Source: Streptomyces paludis
GTDB lineage: Bacteria > Actinomycetota > Actinomycetes > Streptomycetales > Streptomycetaceae
Assembly: GCF_003344965.1 (NCBI RefSeq)
Contig: NZ_CP031194.1
Span: forward strand, 7,688,001 to 7,752,000
DNA: 64,000 nt
Direction of reading: 5' to 3'
The notes under the pieces were generated by a model that worked only from the letters and a program-made list of their open reading frames with translations, did not search any database and was not told the DNA's origin. The position numbers and the translations under genes were made by a program. This document shows, in pieces, positions 43,414-51,253 of the stretch. Each line of letters begins with the position of its first letter. Within the stretch, counting starts at the first letter, position 1.

Positions 43414-43866
43414 TCAAGTGCCTGTGGCCTCCGTCCCGTCGAGAGAGGCGGAGTAGAGCTGTGTGGAGGTGGTGACGTACACCTTTCCGTCGGCGAACTG
43501 CGGTGGTGGGGTGGGTGCTTTGCTGCCCATGCCCGGGTGCTGCGGGCCGCGTGGCAGCAGGGTGCCATCACGGGTGTCCAGGGTGATGAGGCGGCCCTTG
43601 GTGTCCACGACGTAGAGCCGTCCATTGTGGACGGCGGGATAGCCGGCGATGGAGAAGCCTGTGTCCACCGACCACAACCGGGTGCCGGTCGCGGTGTCCA
43701 CCGCGGCGGCTTGCCCTTCGTACGACATGATGTAGGCGGTGTCACGTGAGAATGCCGCGGCCACGTCCGGCCCGGGCAATTTGGTGTAGCGCCAGGACTT
43801 GGCCCGCAGATCGAGGCGCAGTGCCGCGGAGCGGAGCGTGCGGGGGTCGGCGGCGGCATCCGAGTA
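43414..43866 (-). pseudogene. PQQ-like beta-propeller repeat protein, 5' end removed by IS5 insertion
   Basis: The frame 'LRSAALRLDLRAKSWRYTKLPGPDVAAAFSRDTAYIMSYEGQAAAVDTATGTRLWSVDTGFSIAGYPAVHNGRLYVVDTKGRLITLDTRDGTLL...FADGKVYVTTSTQLYSASL' shows two to three WD/PQQ-type blades (V-DT-TG--LW). Such domains often form the sensor half of secreted or kinase proteins. The frame enters the IS5 end at 43867 and no matching upstream part was found beyond 45906, so the 5' portion is lost. Confidence 0.72.
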
Positions 43867-43873
43867 AGAGGAG

Positions 43874-44335
43874 CTAACACAATGCTCGGACGCGTCGGTA
43901 GGTGATCACGCAGCAGGCCAGTTTGAGGAATGCTTCGTGGATGTCGTCGCGGATGTCCCAGCGGATCCGCAGGCGGCGGAAGCCGTGGATCCAGGCGTTC
44001 GTGCGCTCTACCACCCAGCGGACCGTGCCGAGCCCGGATCCGTGCGGTACTCCGCGTCGTGTGATGACCGGCTTGATCCCGCGTTTCCACAGCAGGCGGC
44101 GGTACTTGTCGTAGTCGTAGCCGCGGTCGGCGAACAGCTGCCGCGGCCGGTGACGGGGCCTGCCGGTGCGGCCCCGGATGTGGGGTATCGCGTCGAGCAG
44201 CGGCAGTAGCTGGGTGACATCGTGCCGGTTGCCGCCGGTCAGTGTGATGGCCGGCGGGGTGCCGTGCGAGTCGGTGATGACATGGTGCTTCGAGCCCGGT
44301 CTGGCGCGGTCGACCGGGCTCGGCCCGGTGGGCCT
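43874..44335 (-). pseudogene. IS5-family transposase, C-terminal part
   Basis: Read on the minus strand from the IS3 border: 'GPSPVDRARPGSKHHVITDSHGTPPAITLTGGNRHDVTQLLPLLDAIPHI...QLFADRGYDYDKYRRLLWKRGIKPVITRRGVPHGSGLGTVRWVVERTNAWIHGFRRLRIRWD', ending in ALC-stop at 43874. It contains the second Asp (ADRGYD) and the catalytic Glu (VVERTNAW) of the DDE triad but lacks the first Asp region. Confidence 0.82.
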
Positions 44336-44358
44336 TGACCCCGAATCCTGAACACGGG

Positions 44359-45261
44359 TTATGCGGCTGGTGGCAGCGTAGTTGGTGTGGGGTGGAAGGC
44401 GTTCTCGAAGGCGATTGGTGATCGCTGTCCGAGGCGGGAGTGTCGGCGCCGGGTGTTGTAGCGGTGGAGCCGTCTGAAGGCGTCGAGTCGGGCCTCGCGC
44501 TCGTTGGGCCAGCTCTTTCGTCCTTGCAGGGTCTCGAGTTTGAAGGCCGCGTTGAAGGACTCGGCGAGTGCGTTGTCCGCGCTGGACCCGACCGAGCTCA
44601 TGCTTCGCCGAACCCCTGCTGACCTGCAGGCTTCGGCGAAGGCCCTGCTCGTGTACTGGGCTCCGTGGTCGGTGTGCATGATCGATCCGGCGAGGCTGCC
44701 GCGGGTGCGGATCGCCGCGGCCAGGGCGTCGGTCACGAGATCCGCGCGCATGTGGTCGGCGATCGCCCAGCCGGCCAGACGGCGCGAGGCGAGGTCGATG
44801 ACGGTCGCCAGGTAGCAGAACTTACCGCCGTCGATGGGCAGGTAGGTGATGTCGCCGACGTACTTCGTGTTCGGCTTGCCCGCGGTGAAGTCCCGACGGA
44901 TCAGGTCCGGAGCCTTGGCCGCAGCCGGATCGGGGACTGTGGTGCGGTGCCGGCGGCGCAACCGGACCTCTTCGATCCCGGACTCTCGCATGATCCTGGC
45001 GACCCGCTTGTGGTTGACCGCCTCACCGTTCGCCTCGCGGAGCTCGGCGGTGATCCTGGGGACGCCATAGGTGCCGTCCGATTCGCGGTGCACCGCCCGT
45101 ATCCGGGCGGCAAGCTGTGCGTCGGCCGCCTGCCGGGCGGCCCGGTCCGCGGCTGTCCGGCGCCAGTAGTAGAACCTCGAGCGGCTGACGCCGAGGATGC
45201 TGCAGAGCCGCTTCACGCCGTAACGGCGCTGATGGTCGTCGACACACTGGAAGCGGTTCAC
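44359..45261 (-). CDS. IS3-family transposase OrfB (DDE integrase)
   Basis: This 300-residue protein has 'VNRFQCVDDHQRRYGVKRLCSILGVSRSRFYYWRR', the HTH_21 region 'YGVPRITAELREANGEAVNHKRVARIMRESGIE', then the rve integrase core with Asp in 'YVGDITYLP', Asp in 'MHTDHGAQYTS' and Glu in 'DNALAESFNAAFKLE'. All three DDE residues are present. GTG at 45261 overlaps the stop of the orfA frame (GTGA). In intact IS3 elements OrfA and OrfB are joined by -1 frameshifting. Confidence 0.9.
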   Translation of the reverse strand: MNRFQCVDDHQRRYGVKRLCSILGVSRSRFYYWRRTAADRAARQAADAQLAARIRAVHRESDGTYGVPRITAELREANGEAVNHKRVARIMRESGIEEVRLRRRHRTTVPDPAAAKAPDLIRRDFTAGKPNTKYVGDITYLPIDGGKFCYLATVIDLASRRLAGWAIADHMRADLVTDALAAAIRTRGSLAGSIMHTDHGAQYTSRAFAEACRSAGVRRSMSSVGSSADNALAESFNAAFKLETLQGRKSWPNEREARLDAFRRLHRYNTRRRHSRLGQRSPIAFENAFHPTPTTLPPAA

Positions 45262-45548
45262 CAGCGCGTCTCCCCGGCGAAATACTTGGCGGCCTTCCGC
45301 AGGATCTCGCGTTCCTCCTCGAGCTCGCGGACCTTCTTCCGCAGAGCCGCGTTCTCCGCCTCCAGCGGTGCCGGCGGCTGGGCCGGTTCCTGTGTCCCCG
45401 TGGACGGCTTGCCCCGGCAGCCCGCACCCAGTTCCGCAGGGTCTCCGGATTGATCCCCAGATCGGCGGCGACCGACCTGATCGTCGCATCGGGCCGCGAC
45501 TCGTACAGCGCGACCGCGTCCGCCTTGAACTGCGGCGGATAGTTCTTC
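45258..45548 (-). pseudogene. IS3-family OrfA, frameshifted
   Basis: The first 45 codons from ATG 45548 read 'MKNYPPQFKADAVALYESRPDATIRSVAADLGINPETLRNWVRAAGAS', a normal OrfA helix-turn-helix. After about 45405-45420 the expected continuation ('STGTQEPAQPPAPLEAENAALRKKVRELEEEREILRKAAKYFAGETRW') is in another frame. One missing base after AGCCG restores it. The coiled-coil dimer part is thus uncoupled from the DNA-binding part. Confidence 0.72.
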
Positions 45549-45616
45549 ATAACCACGAGATGTCCGTTCTCAGATCCTCAGGATCCAGTGTCTCGTGTGT
45601 CCAACATCAGGGGTCA

Positions 45617-45866
45617 AGGCCCAGCATGTCATCCCCGAACCGAAGCCGAGCTCCTGCGGTAGCCACTCCCACTGGATGCCGGTATGCAGCACGAACAAGA
45701 TCCCCTGCAGGCACTTGCGGTCGTCCAGTGGCAGCCGGCCCGGATTCCGACTTCGTCGGGGCCGCACCGGCAGCAGCGGCTCGACCCGCAGCCACAAGTC
45801 GTCCGACACAAGCCACGGCGGGCCTTTCCCCTTCCCCATGACCCATTCAACGACCAACCGCAGCAA
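45617..45866 (-). pseudogene. IS5-family transposase, N-terminal part
   Basis: Encodes 'VSDDLWLRVEPLLPVRPRRSRNPGRLPLDDRKCLQGILFVLHTGIQWEWLPQELGFGSGMTCW', the N-terminal helix-turn-helix region of an IS5-type transposase, then enters the IS3 border. The next expected residues (the 'RRLRDWQEAGVWDRLHE' region and the first catalytic Asp) are absent from both sides of the IS3 copy. Confidence 0.8.
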
Positions 45867-46019
45867 CGGACATGCCCAAACAGAGGCTTTCTGTTAGCTC
45901 CTCTTAGTGATGGTGCGGGTCGGTTGGTTGCCGGTCGGTATAGAGCGAAAGGTGTTGTCGCTGGTCAGGGCTGTGGCGGCAGGGTCTGGTAGGCGGGGCG
46001 GGGCGGTCGGTGTTTCCTT

Positions 46020-47077
46020 CTATCGCGTGGGGCCCAGTGTGTAGCGGATTCCTGTTGCGGTGAGGTGGAGTTGTTCGCCGTCCTGGACGGTGATGAGGGG
46101 GAAGAGCGGGTTGTCCGGGGCGCGGTTGTTGAGTTGTCCGTGGATGCCTGCGGCGCGTAAGAGGGGGCGTGTCCAGGTGGGGAGTGGGTGGAGTCGGCAT
46201 CGGCGGTGGGCGGTGCTGTCGTGGATTTTGACGGTGGTCGCGGTTTCGTTGATGTCGATGCCGCGGATGAGCGCGAGCCGGTTGATGTCTGCTCCGTTGG
46301 CCGCGTGGATGCTCAGTGCTGTGGCGTGGAGGGGGTGTGCCACTGTGGCCATCCGTGTGGCGAAGTCTGCTGATGTGTGGTCAGGTTTTCGCGCGGACGG
46401 TGCGCCGCTCGTTGTGGAGGCGTGGGCTGGGGCGCCTTGGCACGGGGCGCGTTTTGGGCGGTCTGTCACTGTGCCGTTCGATGGTGGCGGGGAGGTGATC
46501 CACCGGCCGTCGTCCTGGCTGGGGGCTGGGGGCTGGTGCCGGTGGGCCGCTGCTGTCCGGCGTTTCGGGTACCTGACGGCGGGTGTTCCGTCTGACTCAA
46601 CGGGATACGGGCCTGGGGGGAGGGTGTAGACGAGGCGGTACGGGGTTTCTTCGAGGAGTGTTTTCAGGGTGGGGGTGACCGGCCGGTGCCACAGGAGGGT
46701 GAGGCGGATGCCGCACCGTTCCCGCAGGGCGAGCAGCTGTCTCTGGCGGGTGGTGGTGAGGCGGTCGGTGCGGCAGACGATGAGGTGCCCGATGCGGTGG
46801 GTGAGGATCCAGGTGGCGACGGCGTCCCAGGCGGGGCGCTGGGAGTCGGCCCATGTTCCGTAGGTTTGTCCGCCTTGGGGGAGACGTTTGCTCAGGGCGG
46901 CGAGGAGGTCGTGGGTCGCGCGTACCGGCAGACGGCAGTAGGCCCCCGGTACGAAGACCTGGTGCCGGGCGTGCGGCCGGGCAGCAGCTGGTGGACCTCG
47001 CGCCAGACGTCCTCGAAGGACGCGGCCGCGTCGCACGCGGTCCCGGTCTTGCCCTGGAACCCGCCGCAGTTGATCAT
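46020..47077 (-). pseudogene. Unrecognised gene, frameshifted near its 5' end
   Basis: From ATG 47077 one frame reads 'MINCGGFQGKTGTACDAAASFEDVWREVHQLLPGRTPG', and a second frame continues from about 46962 'HQVFVPGAYCRLPVRATHDLLAALSKRLPQGGQTYGTWADSQRPAWDAVATWILTHRIGHLIVCRTDRLTTTRQRQLLALRERCGIRLTLLWHR' to the stop at 46020. One missing base near 46965 would join them into ~352 residues. The middle resembles the fold of a resolvase-like or Rossmann segment (DRLTTTRQRQLLALRERCGI); the final 120 residues have a beta-rich stretch, 'INETATTVKIHDSTAHRRCRLHPLPTW'. I cannot name a family. Codon use in its last third is less GC-rich than neighbours. Confidence 0.5.
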
Positions 47078-47476
47078 CAGCACCGCTCCGAAGCGATGAT
47101 CCACCTCGCGATGATCGACCTCATGACTTGCCGCCTCACCGACGACCCCACTCTGAACTGGGGCGGAACCTGCCCCTGGGACCAAACAGCAATCAACGGA
47201 CCCGAAAGCTCAGCAACAGGTGAACCGTCAGAATGATAAGAGGCATTTACGATGGGCAATCATGGAAAATTAACATAGTGGTTGTCCCTGGCGCTGTGTG
47301 CATGTTAATTGCGGTGTTCGGAGGAGGGGTGCGGGGCGGGGAAACACTCTTCTGGGTGTCGCTTGTGGTGCGGGCCGTTTCTCGTATTCGTGTTCGATTT
47401 TTTAGTGTATTGCCTGAGGGTATCGCTGCATGCTTTCATGCCTAAAATGCAAAGGCTCCAAGGGGGTGGGGAAAGT
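47078..47476 (+). promoter_or_regulatory. Leader/promoter region of the injection-system operon
   Basis: About 400 bp without a gene, clearly lower in G+C than the rest (47225-47290 and 47395-47455). A possible promoter is TTGTCC (47283-47288), 17-bp spacer, TTAATT (47306-47311). A second A+T-rich candidate lies at 47412-47450, with a small inverted repeat GCATG-CTTT-CATGC (47429-47442). The ribosome site GGGGTGGGGAAAG directly precedes the sheath ATG. Both promoter calls are weak readings by eye. Confidence 0.35.
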
Positions 47477-49279
47477 ATGGCGACGTCTGTCTCGTATCCC
47501 GGTGTTTACATCGAGGAGCTACCGAGCGCGGTCCGCACGATCACCGCGGTGACAACGTCGGTGACGGCGTTCGTGGGGGTGGCCCGGCGTGGGCCGATCG
47601 ACGAGGCGGTGACGATCACCAGCTTCGCCGACTTCGAGCGGCAGTACGGCGGCCTGGACGCGAAGAGCCTGCTGAGTTACGCGGTGCAGCAGTTCTTCCT
47701 GGCCGGCGGCTCGGTCGCGGTCATCGTCCGGGTCGCGAAGGGCGCCAGTCCGGCGTCGAAGGACATCGCGGCGGGTGGCGAGCCGAAGGCGCTGACGGTG
47801 ACCTCGCGGGACGCCAGCGACTGGGGCAACGGGCTGCGGGTTGCGATCGACCCGAGCGCGACCGGCGACACGTTCGGCCTGCGCGTGCTGGACGTCTCCG
47901 GAGCGGTGCTGGAGCGGTACCGCAACCTGTCGATGAGCTCCGACGCGTCGCGCTTCGTCGAGGCGGTCGTCAACGAGTCGTCGTACATCTACGTCAAGGC
48001 GACCGGTGACGCGGTGCCGGATTTCTCCGGCACGGTCTCGGGACCGGTCGGCCCAGTGCCGGACTTGGCGGACAAGGAGCTCACCGCGACCGTCGCGGGC
48101 GTTGAACCGGTCGAGATCACGCTCTACACCGCTGCCGACACCAAGCCCACGTCGTTGACCGCACTCGGCCTGCTGCTGGAGCGCAGGCTACGAGCGGCGT
48201 CGCCCAACAGGGCCTTCACCCGGGCGGACGTCGATGTGGCCGGCAAGCGGCTGCAGGTGCTGGCCGGGACGGCGGGCGCCACGATGACGCTCACCGGCGA
48301 GGTGGCGAACGCGCTCGGCCTGATCACGGCCCACGCGACCGCCTACGAGTTGGAGGACGCCGACGACGGCGACCCGCCGACGGACGCAGAGTTCCGCGGC
48401 AGCGAGGCCGACAAGACTGGCATGCAGGCGCTGCGGGAGGTGCAGGACGTCAACCTGCTCTGCCTTCCCGACCTGGCCGGGCAGGACTACACGGGTGACG
48501 CGATCGGCGTGATTGCCGCAGCCGAGGAGCTCTGCGAGGACAAGCGGATGCTACTGATCGTCGACAGCCCGCCGGAGTGGACCAGTATCGAGCAGGCGCG
48601 CACCGGGCTGCCGGCGTACGACGCGGTCCGCAGCGACCACGCGGCGCTGTACTTCCCGCACATCACGATGACCGACCCGCTGACCGGACGCCTGCGCACG
48701 TTCCCGCCGTCGGGAGCGGTCGCCGGGCTGATGGCCAGGACCGACGCCGAGCGCGGCGTATGGAAGGCGCCGGCCGGCACCGACGTTCGGCTGACCGGTG
48801 TGCGCTCCATGAGCGTCAGGATGTCCGACGCCGAGAACGGCCTGCTCAACCCGCTCGGAGTGAACTGCCTGCGGAGCTTCCCGATCGTCGGCCCGGTGAT
48901 CTGGGGCGCGCGCACACTCCTCGGCGCGGACGCGCTTACGTCGGAGTGGAAGTACGTCCCGGTTCGGCGGCTGGCGTTCATGGTCGAGGAGAGCCTGTAC
49001 CGCGGCCTGAAGTGGGTGGTGTTCGAGCCGAACGACGAGCCGCTGTGGGGCCAGATCCGGCTCAACGTGGGCGCTTTCCTGCACACCCTGTTCACCCAGG
49101 GCGCTTTCCAGGGCACCTCGTCGCGCGAGGCCTACTTCGTGAAGTGCGACAAGGACACCACCACCCAGGGAGACATCAACCGAGGCATCGTCAATGTGCT
49201 CGTCGGTTTCGCACCGCTGAAACCGGCCGAGTTCGTCGTGGTGAAGATTGAGCAAATGGTGGGACGGATCGAGGTGTGA
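47477..49279 (+). CDS. Contractile injection system sheath protein
   Basis: This 600-residue protein is the contractile tail sheath of an eCIS. The N-terminal 'YPGVYIEELPSAVRTITAVTTSVTAFVGVARRGPIDEAVTITSFADFERQYGGLDAKSLLSYAVQQFFLAGG' and C-terminal 'GAFQGTSSREAYFVKCDKDTTTQGDINRGIVNVLVGFAPLKPAEFVVVKIEQMVGRIEV' are the conserved interlocking arms. A large variable domain occupies about residues 110-330. It polymerises around the tube and drives it forward on contraction. ATG at 47477 is chosen for homology and the purine-rich site before it. Only one sheath gene is seen, unlike loci with two or three paralogues. Confidence 0.94.
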   Translation: MATSVSYPGVYIEELPSAVRTITAVTTSVTAFVGVARRGPIDEAVTITSFADFERQYGGLDAKSLLSYAVQQFFLAGGSVAVIVRVAKGASPASKDIAAGGEPKALTVTSRDASDWGNGLRVAIDPSATGDTFGLRVLDVSGAVLERYRNLSMSSDASRFVEAVVNESSYIYVKATGDAVPDFSGTVSGPVGPVPDLADKELTATVAGVEPVEITLYTAADTKPTSLTALGLLLERRLRAASPNRAFTRADVDVAGKRLQVLAGTAGATMTLTGEVANALGLITAHATAYELEDADDGDPPTDAEFRGSEADKTGMQALREVQDVNLLCLPDLAGQDYTGDAIGVIAAAEELCEDKRMLLIVDSPPEWTSIEQARTGLPAYDAVRSDHAALYFPHITMTDPLTGRLRTFPPSGAVAGLMARTDAERGVWKAPAGTDVRLTGVRSMSVRMSDAENGLLNPLGVNCLRSFPIVGPVIWGARTLLGADALTSEWKYVPVRRLAFMVEESLYRGLKWVVFEPNDEPLWGQIRLNVGAFLHTLFTQGAFQGTSSREAYFVKCDKDTTTQGDINRGIVNVLVGFAPLKPAEFVVVKIEQMVGRIEV

Positions 49280-49289
49280 GGAATAAGAA

Positions 49290-49811
49290 ATGGCAGAGTT
49301 TACTGTCAATGCGCAGCGGTTCGACCCCTACAAGAACTTTAAGTTCCTGGTGCTCTGGGACGGCAAGACCGTCGCCGGGTGCAGCAAGATCAGCCCGCTG
49401 AAAAGGACCACCGAGGTGATCAAACACCGTAACGGCGGCGATCCCAGCTCACCACGGAAATCCGCCGGCCGGACCGAGTTCGAGGCGATCACGATCGAGC
49501 GCGGCGTCACCCACGACCCGGAATTCGACCGCTGGGCGAACAAGGTCTGGATGGTAGGCCAGGGTCTTGGCAGCGAGTCCTCGCTGAAGGACTTCCGTAA
49601 GGACATCGTGATCCAGGTCCTCAACGAGGCCGGGCAGGTGGCGCTCGCGTACAAGGTGTACCGGGCTTTCCCGTCGGAGTACCAGGTGCTCGGCGAACTG
49701 GACGCGAATGCGAACGCGGTCGCGATCCAACACCTGAAAATCGAGTGCGAGGGCTGGGAGCGGGACCTGGAGGTCGCCGAGCCGTACGAGCCCTCATACC
49801 AGATTCTGTAA
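49290..49811 (+). CDS. Contractile injection system inner tube protein
   Basis: This 173-residue protein is the hexameric inner-tube subunit (T4 gp19/Hcp-like): 'DPYKNFKFLVLWDGKTVAGCSKISPLKRTTEVIKHRNGGDPSSPRKSAGRTEFEAITIERGVTHDPEFDRWANKVW' and the strand-rich C-terminus 'HLKIECEGWERDLEVAEPYEPSYQIL'. It begins 10 bp after the sheath stop, with GAGGAATAAGAA as leader. Cargo would be loaded inside this tube. A single tube gene is visible in the window. Confidence 0.94.
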   Translation: MAEFTVNAQRFDPYKNFKFLVLWDGKTVAGCSKISPLKRTTEVIKHRNGGDPSSPRKSAGRTEFEAITIERGVTHDPEFDRWANKVWMVGQGLGSESSLKDFRKDIVIQVLNEAGQVALAYKVYRAFPSEYQVLGELDANANAVAIQHLKIECEGWERDLEVAEPYEPSYQIL

Positions 49812-49821
49812 GGGGTGCGAG

Positions 49822-50550
49822 GTGGCTTCCCCGACGGAGCTGCTCGCCGCCTGGGAGATCGGGCTGACGCTGCCCGACTCCTCGGTCCAGCGGGCCGTAC
49901 TGCTGCACGCGCTTGCCCGGCCCGGGCGGGCGGCCGACGAGCTGCTCGGTGTCCCGGTCGGGACCCGGGACGCCGAACTGCTCGGCCTGCGCGTCGCGTT
50001 GTTCGGCGACGTCCTGTCGGTCCGGATCGGCTGCCCGGCGTGCGGTGCGGACCTGGAATTCGATGCCGACGCGACCGGCCTGGCGGCCGCCGCACCCGAG
50101 GCCGAGCCCGAGCCACTGACCGATGGTGACTGGACCGTGCGGTTCCGGTCGGCGACGCCCGCCGATCTGCTTGCGGTGGGGGACCCGGCCACGGAGGATC
50201 CACGACGCGGGCTCGCGGCCCGGCTGGTGCTCGAGGCGCGGCGCGGTGACCGGGCGGTGCGCGCGGACCGGCTGCCGGAGCACGTCGTGCATCTGCTCGC
50301 CGAGGCGGTGGCTGCGGCGGATCCGGCGGCCGACATCTCGTTCGCCATGGATTGTCCGGACTGCGGCGCGCAGGTGCGGGCGCAGTTCGACATCGCGACC
50401 TACCTGTGGGACGAGCTCGACGCGTGGGCCCGTACGACGCTCGGCGACGTGCACGCGCTGGCCTTGAGCTACGGGTGGACCGAACCCGATGTACTGGCGC
50501 TGTCACCGCTGCGCCGCCGCTACTACCTGGAGCTGGCCGGACATGGCTGA
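49822..50550 (+). CDS. T4-baseplate-like (gp26/28-type) protein with two CxxC pairs
   Basis: This 242-residue protein follows the tube gene as in other eCIS loci. It has an all-helical body ('TELLAAWEIGLTLPDSSVQRAVLLHALA') and two cysteine pairs, 'IGCPACGADLEF' (about 70) and 'MDCPDCGAQVRAQF' (about 177), that would bind one zinc ion, a layout of the T4 baseplate-protein family. The C-terminus 'LALSYGWTEPDVLALSPLRRRYYLEL' is the typical helical end. GTG at 49822 is chosen for GGGGTGCGAG upstream. A baseplate assembly role is inferred. Confidence 0.8.
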   Translation: MASPTELLAAWEIGLTLPDSSVQRAVLLHALARPGRAADELLGVPVGTRDAELLGLRVALFGDVLSVRIGCPACGADLEFDADATGLAAAAPEAEPEPLTDGDWTVRFRSATPADLLAVGDPATEDPRRGLAARLVLEARRGDRAVRADRLPEHVVHLLAEAVAAADPAADISFAMDCPDCGAQVRAQFDIATYLWDELDAWARTTLGDVHALALSYGWTEPDVLALSPLRRRYYLELAGHG

Positions 50551-51253
50551 GACACGGACGCCGGACCTGTTCGACCGGCTGCTCGCCCGCGCGGGAGCGG
50601 TGAGCCGGCCGGACACCGTGGTGCCGCTGGCGCGGCCGCGGCTGGCGATGCCGTTCGAACAGCTGTCGGCCGCGCCGCTGACCGAGACCGAGGTCGAGAT
50701 CGACGCCACCGCACCGTCGCGACCGGTGGTGCGGGCGCTGGCGGCACCACCGGCGACGGCGCAGGCCGGTCCGCAGGGGGCGTCGGCGCCACGACCGCCG
50801 GTGCTGAGCCGGATCGAGCGGGCCGTGCGGTCGATCGACACGGTGCGCACCGTGTCCGCGGGGCCGTCGGGCGTGGCGCAGGCGGCCGCATCGGCTGTCC
50901 TGCGGAGTGTCGTGGAGCGGCTGGTGCCGTCGCACGCGGTGGCGCGGGCCGTCGAGGAGCCCGCGTATCGAGGCCCCGTCGCGGACACGCCGGCGCGGAC
51001 GCCGTCCCTCGGGCCCATGACCGCCGGACGGACGGCGTCCGCGGCACTTCCCTCCGTGCCGCGGACCGACGTCGGGGTCCGGCGGCTCGAGGCGCAGGCC
51101 ACGCAGGCCGAGCCGTCGGTGCAGGTCAGCATCGGTCGGCTTGAGGTCACGACAGCGGCGCACGAACCGAAGCGGGAACGGACCGGCCGGACCGGCCGGC
51201 CTGAGCCGGCCGTCGGACTGGAGGCATTTCTCGACCGGCAGGAGGCGACGTGA
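50543..51253 (+). CDS. eCIS-associated Ala/Pro-rich linker protein, unknown function
   Basis: This 236-residue protein is mostly low-complexity Ala/Arg/Pro/Val. The only conserved-looking parts are the N-terminal 'DLFDRLLARAGAVSRPDTVVPLARPRLAMPFEQ' and, near the end, 'VQVSIGRLEVTTAAHEPKRE', a short strand pattern also found in small eCIS-linked proteins. It overlaps the upstream gene by 8 bp and the downstream GTG by 4 bp. It has no signal peptide or membrane helix. It may be a flexible connector between baseplate and tail terminator. Confidence 0.75.
   Translation: MAETRTPDLFDRLLARAGAVSRPDTVVPLARPRLAMPFEQLSAAPLTETEVEIDATAPSRPVVRALAAPPATAQAGPQGASAPRPPVLSRIERAVRSIDTVRTVSAGPSGVAQAAASAVLRSVVERLVPSHAVARAVEEPAYRGPVADTPARTPSLGPMTAGRTASAALPSVPRTDVGVRRLEAQATQAEPSVQVSIGRLEVTTAAHEPKRERTGRTGRPEPAVGLEAFLDRQEAT

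Larger units (their letters stand above)
44336..45616 (-). mobile_element. IS3-family insertion sequence
   Basis: The imperfect ends TTGACCCCGAATCCTGAACA (44336 on) and TTGACCCCTGATGTTGGACA (complement, from 45616 down) match at the outer eight bases and irregularly inside. Both sides carry GGCC (44332-44335 and 45617-45620), a 4-bp duplication. The element of 1281 bp has orfA and orfB on the minus strand. OrfB is intact but orfA carries a frameshift, so the copy may no longer move by itself. Confidence 0.85.
43867..45904. mobile_element. Defective IS5-family element containing an IS3 insertion
   Basis: The outer ends AGAGGAGCTAACA (43867-43879) and TGTTAGCTCCTCT (45892-45904) are inverted and flanked by TA on both sides, an IS5-type duplication. 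The transposase is split: its N-terminal quarter lies at 45617-45866 and its C-terminal part at 43874-44335, with an IS3 element between. Even after removing the IS3 copy the two parts do not join: about 50-60 middle residues are missing and the frames disagree. The IS5 copy was therefore deleted internally before or during the IS3 insertion. Confidence 0.82.

Noticed and set aside
43867..45904. A composite transposon made of two IS copies
   Set aside because: The two IS5 ends belong to one interrupted element with a single TA duplication; the inner element is IS3 with its own GGCC repeat.
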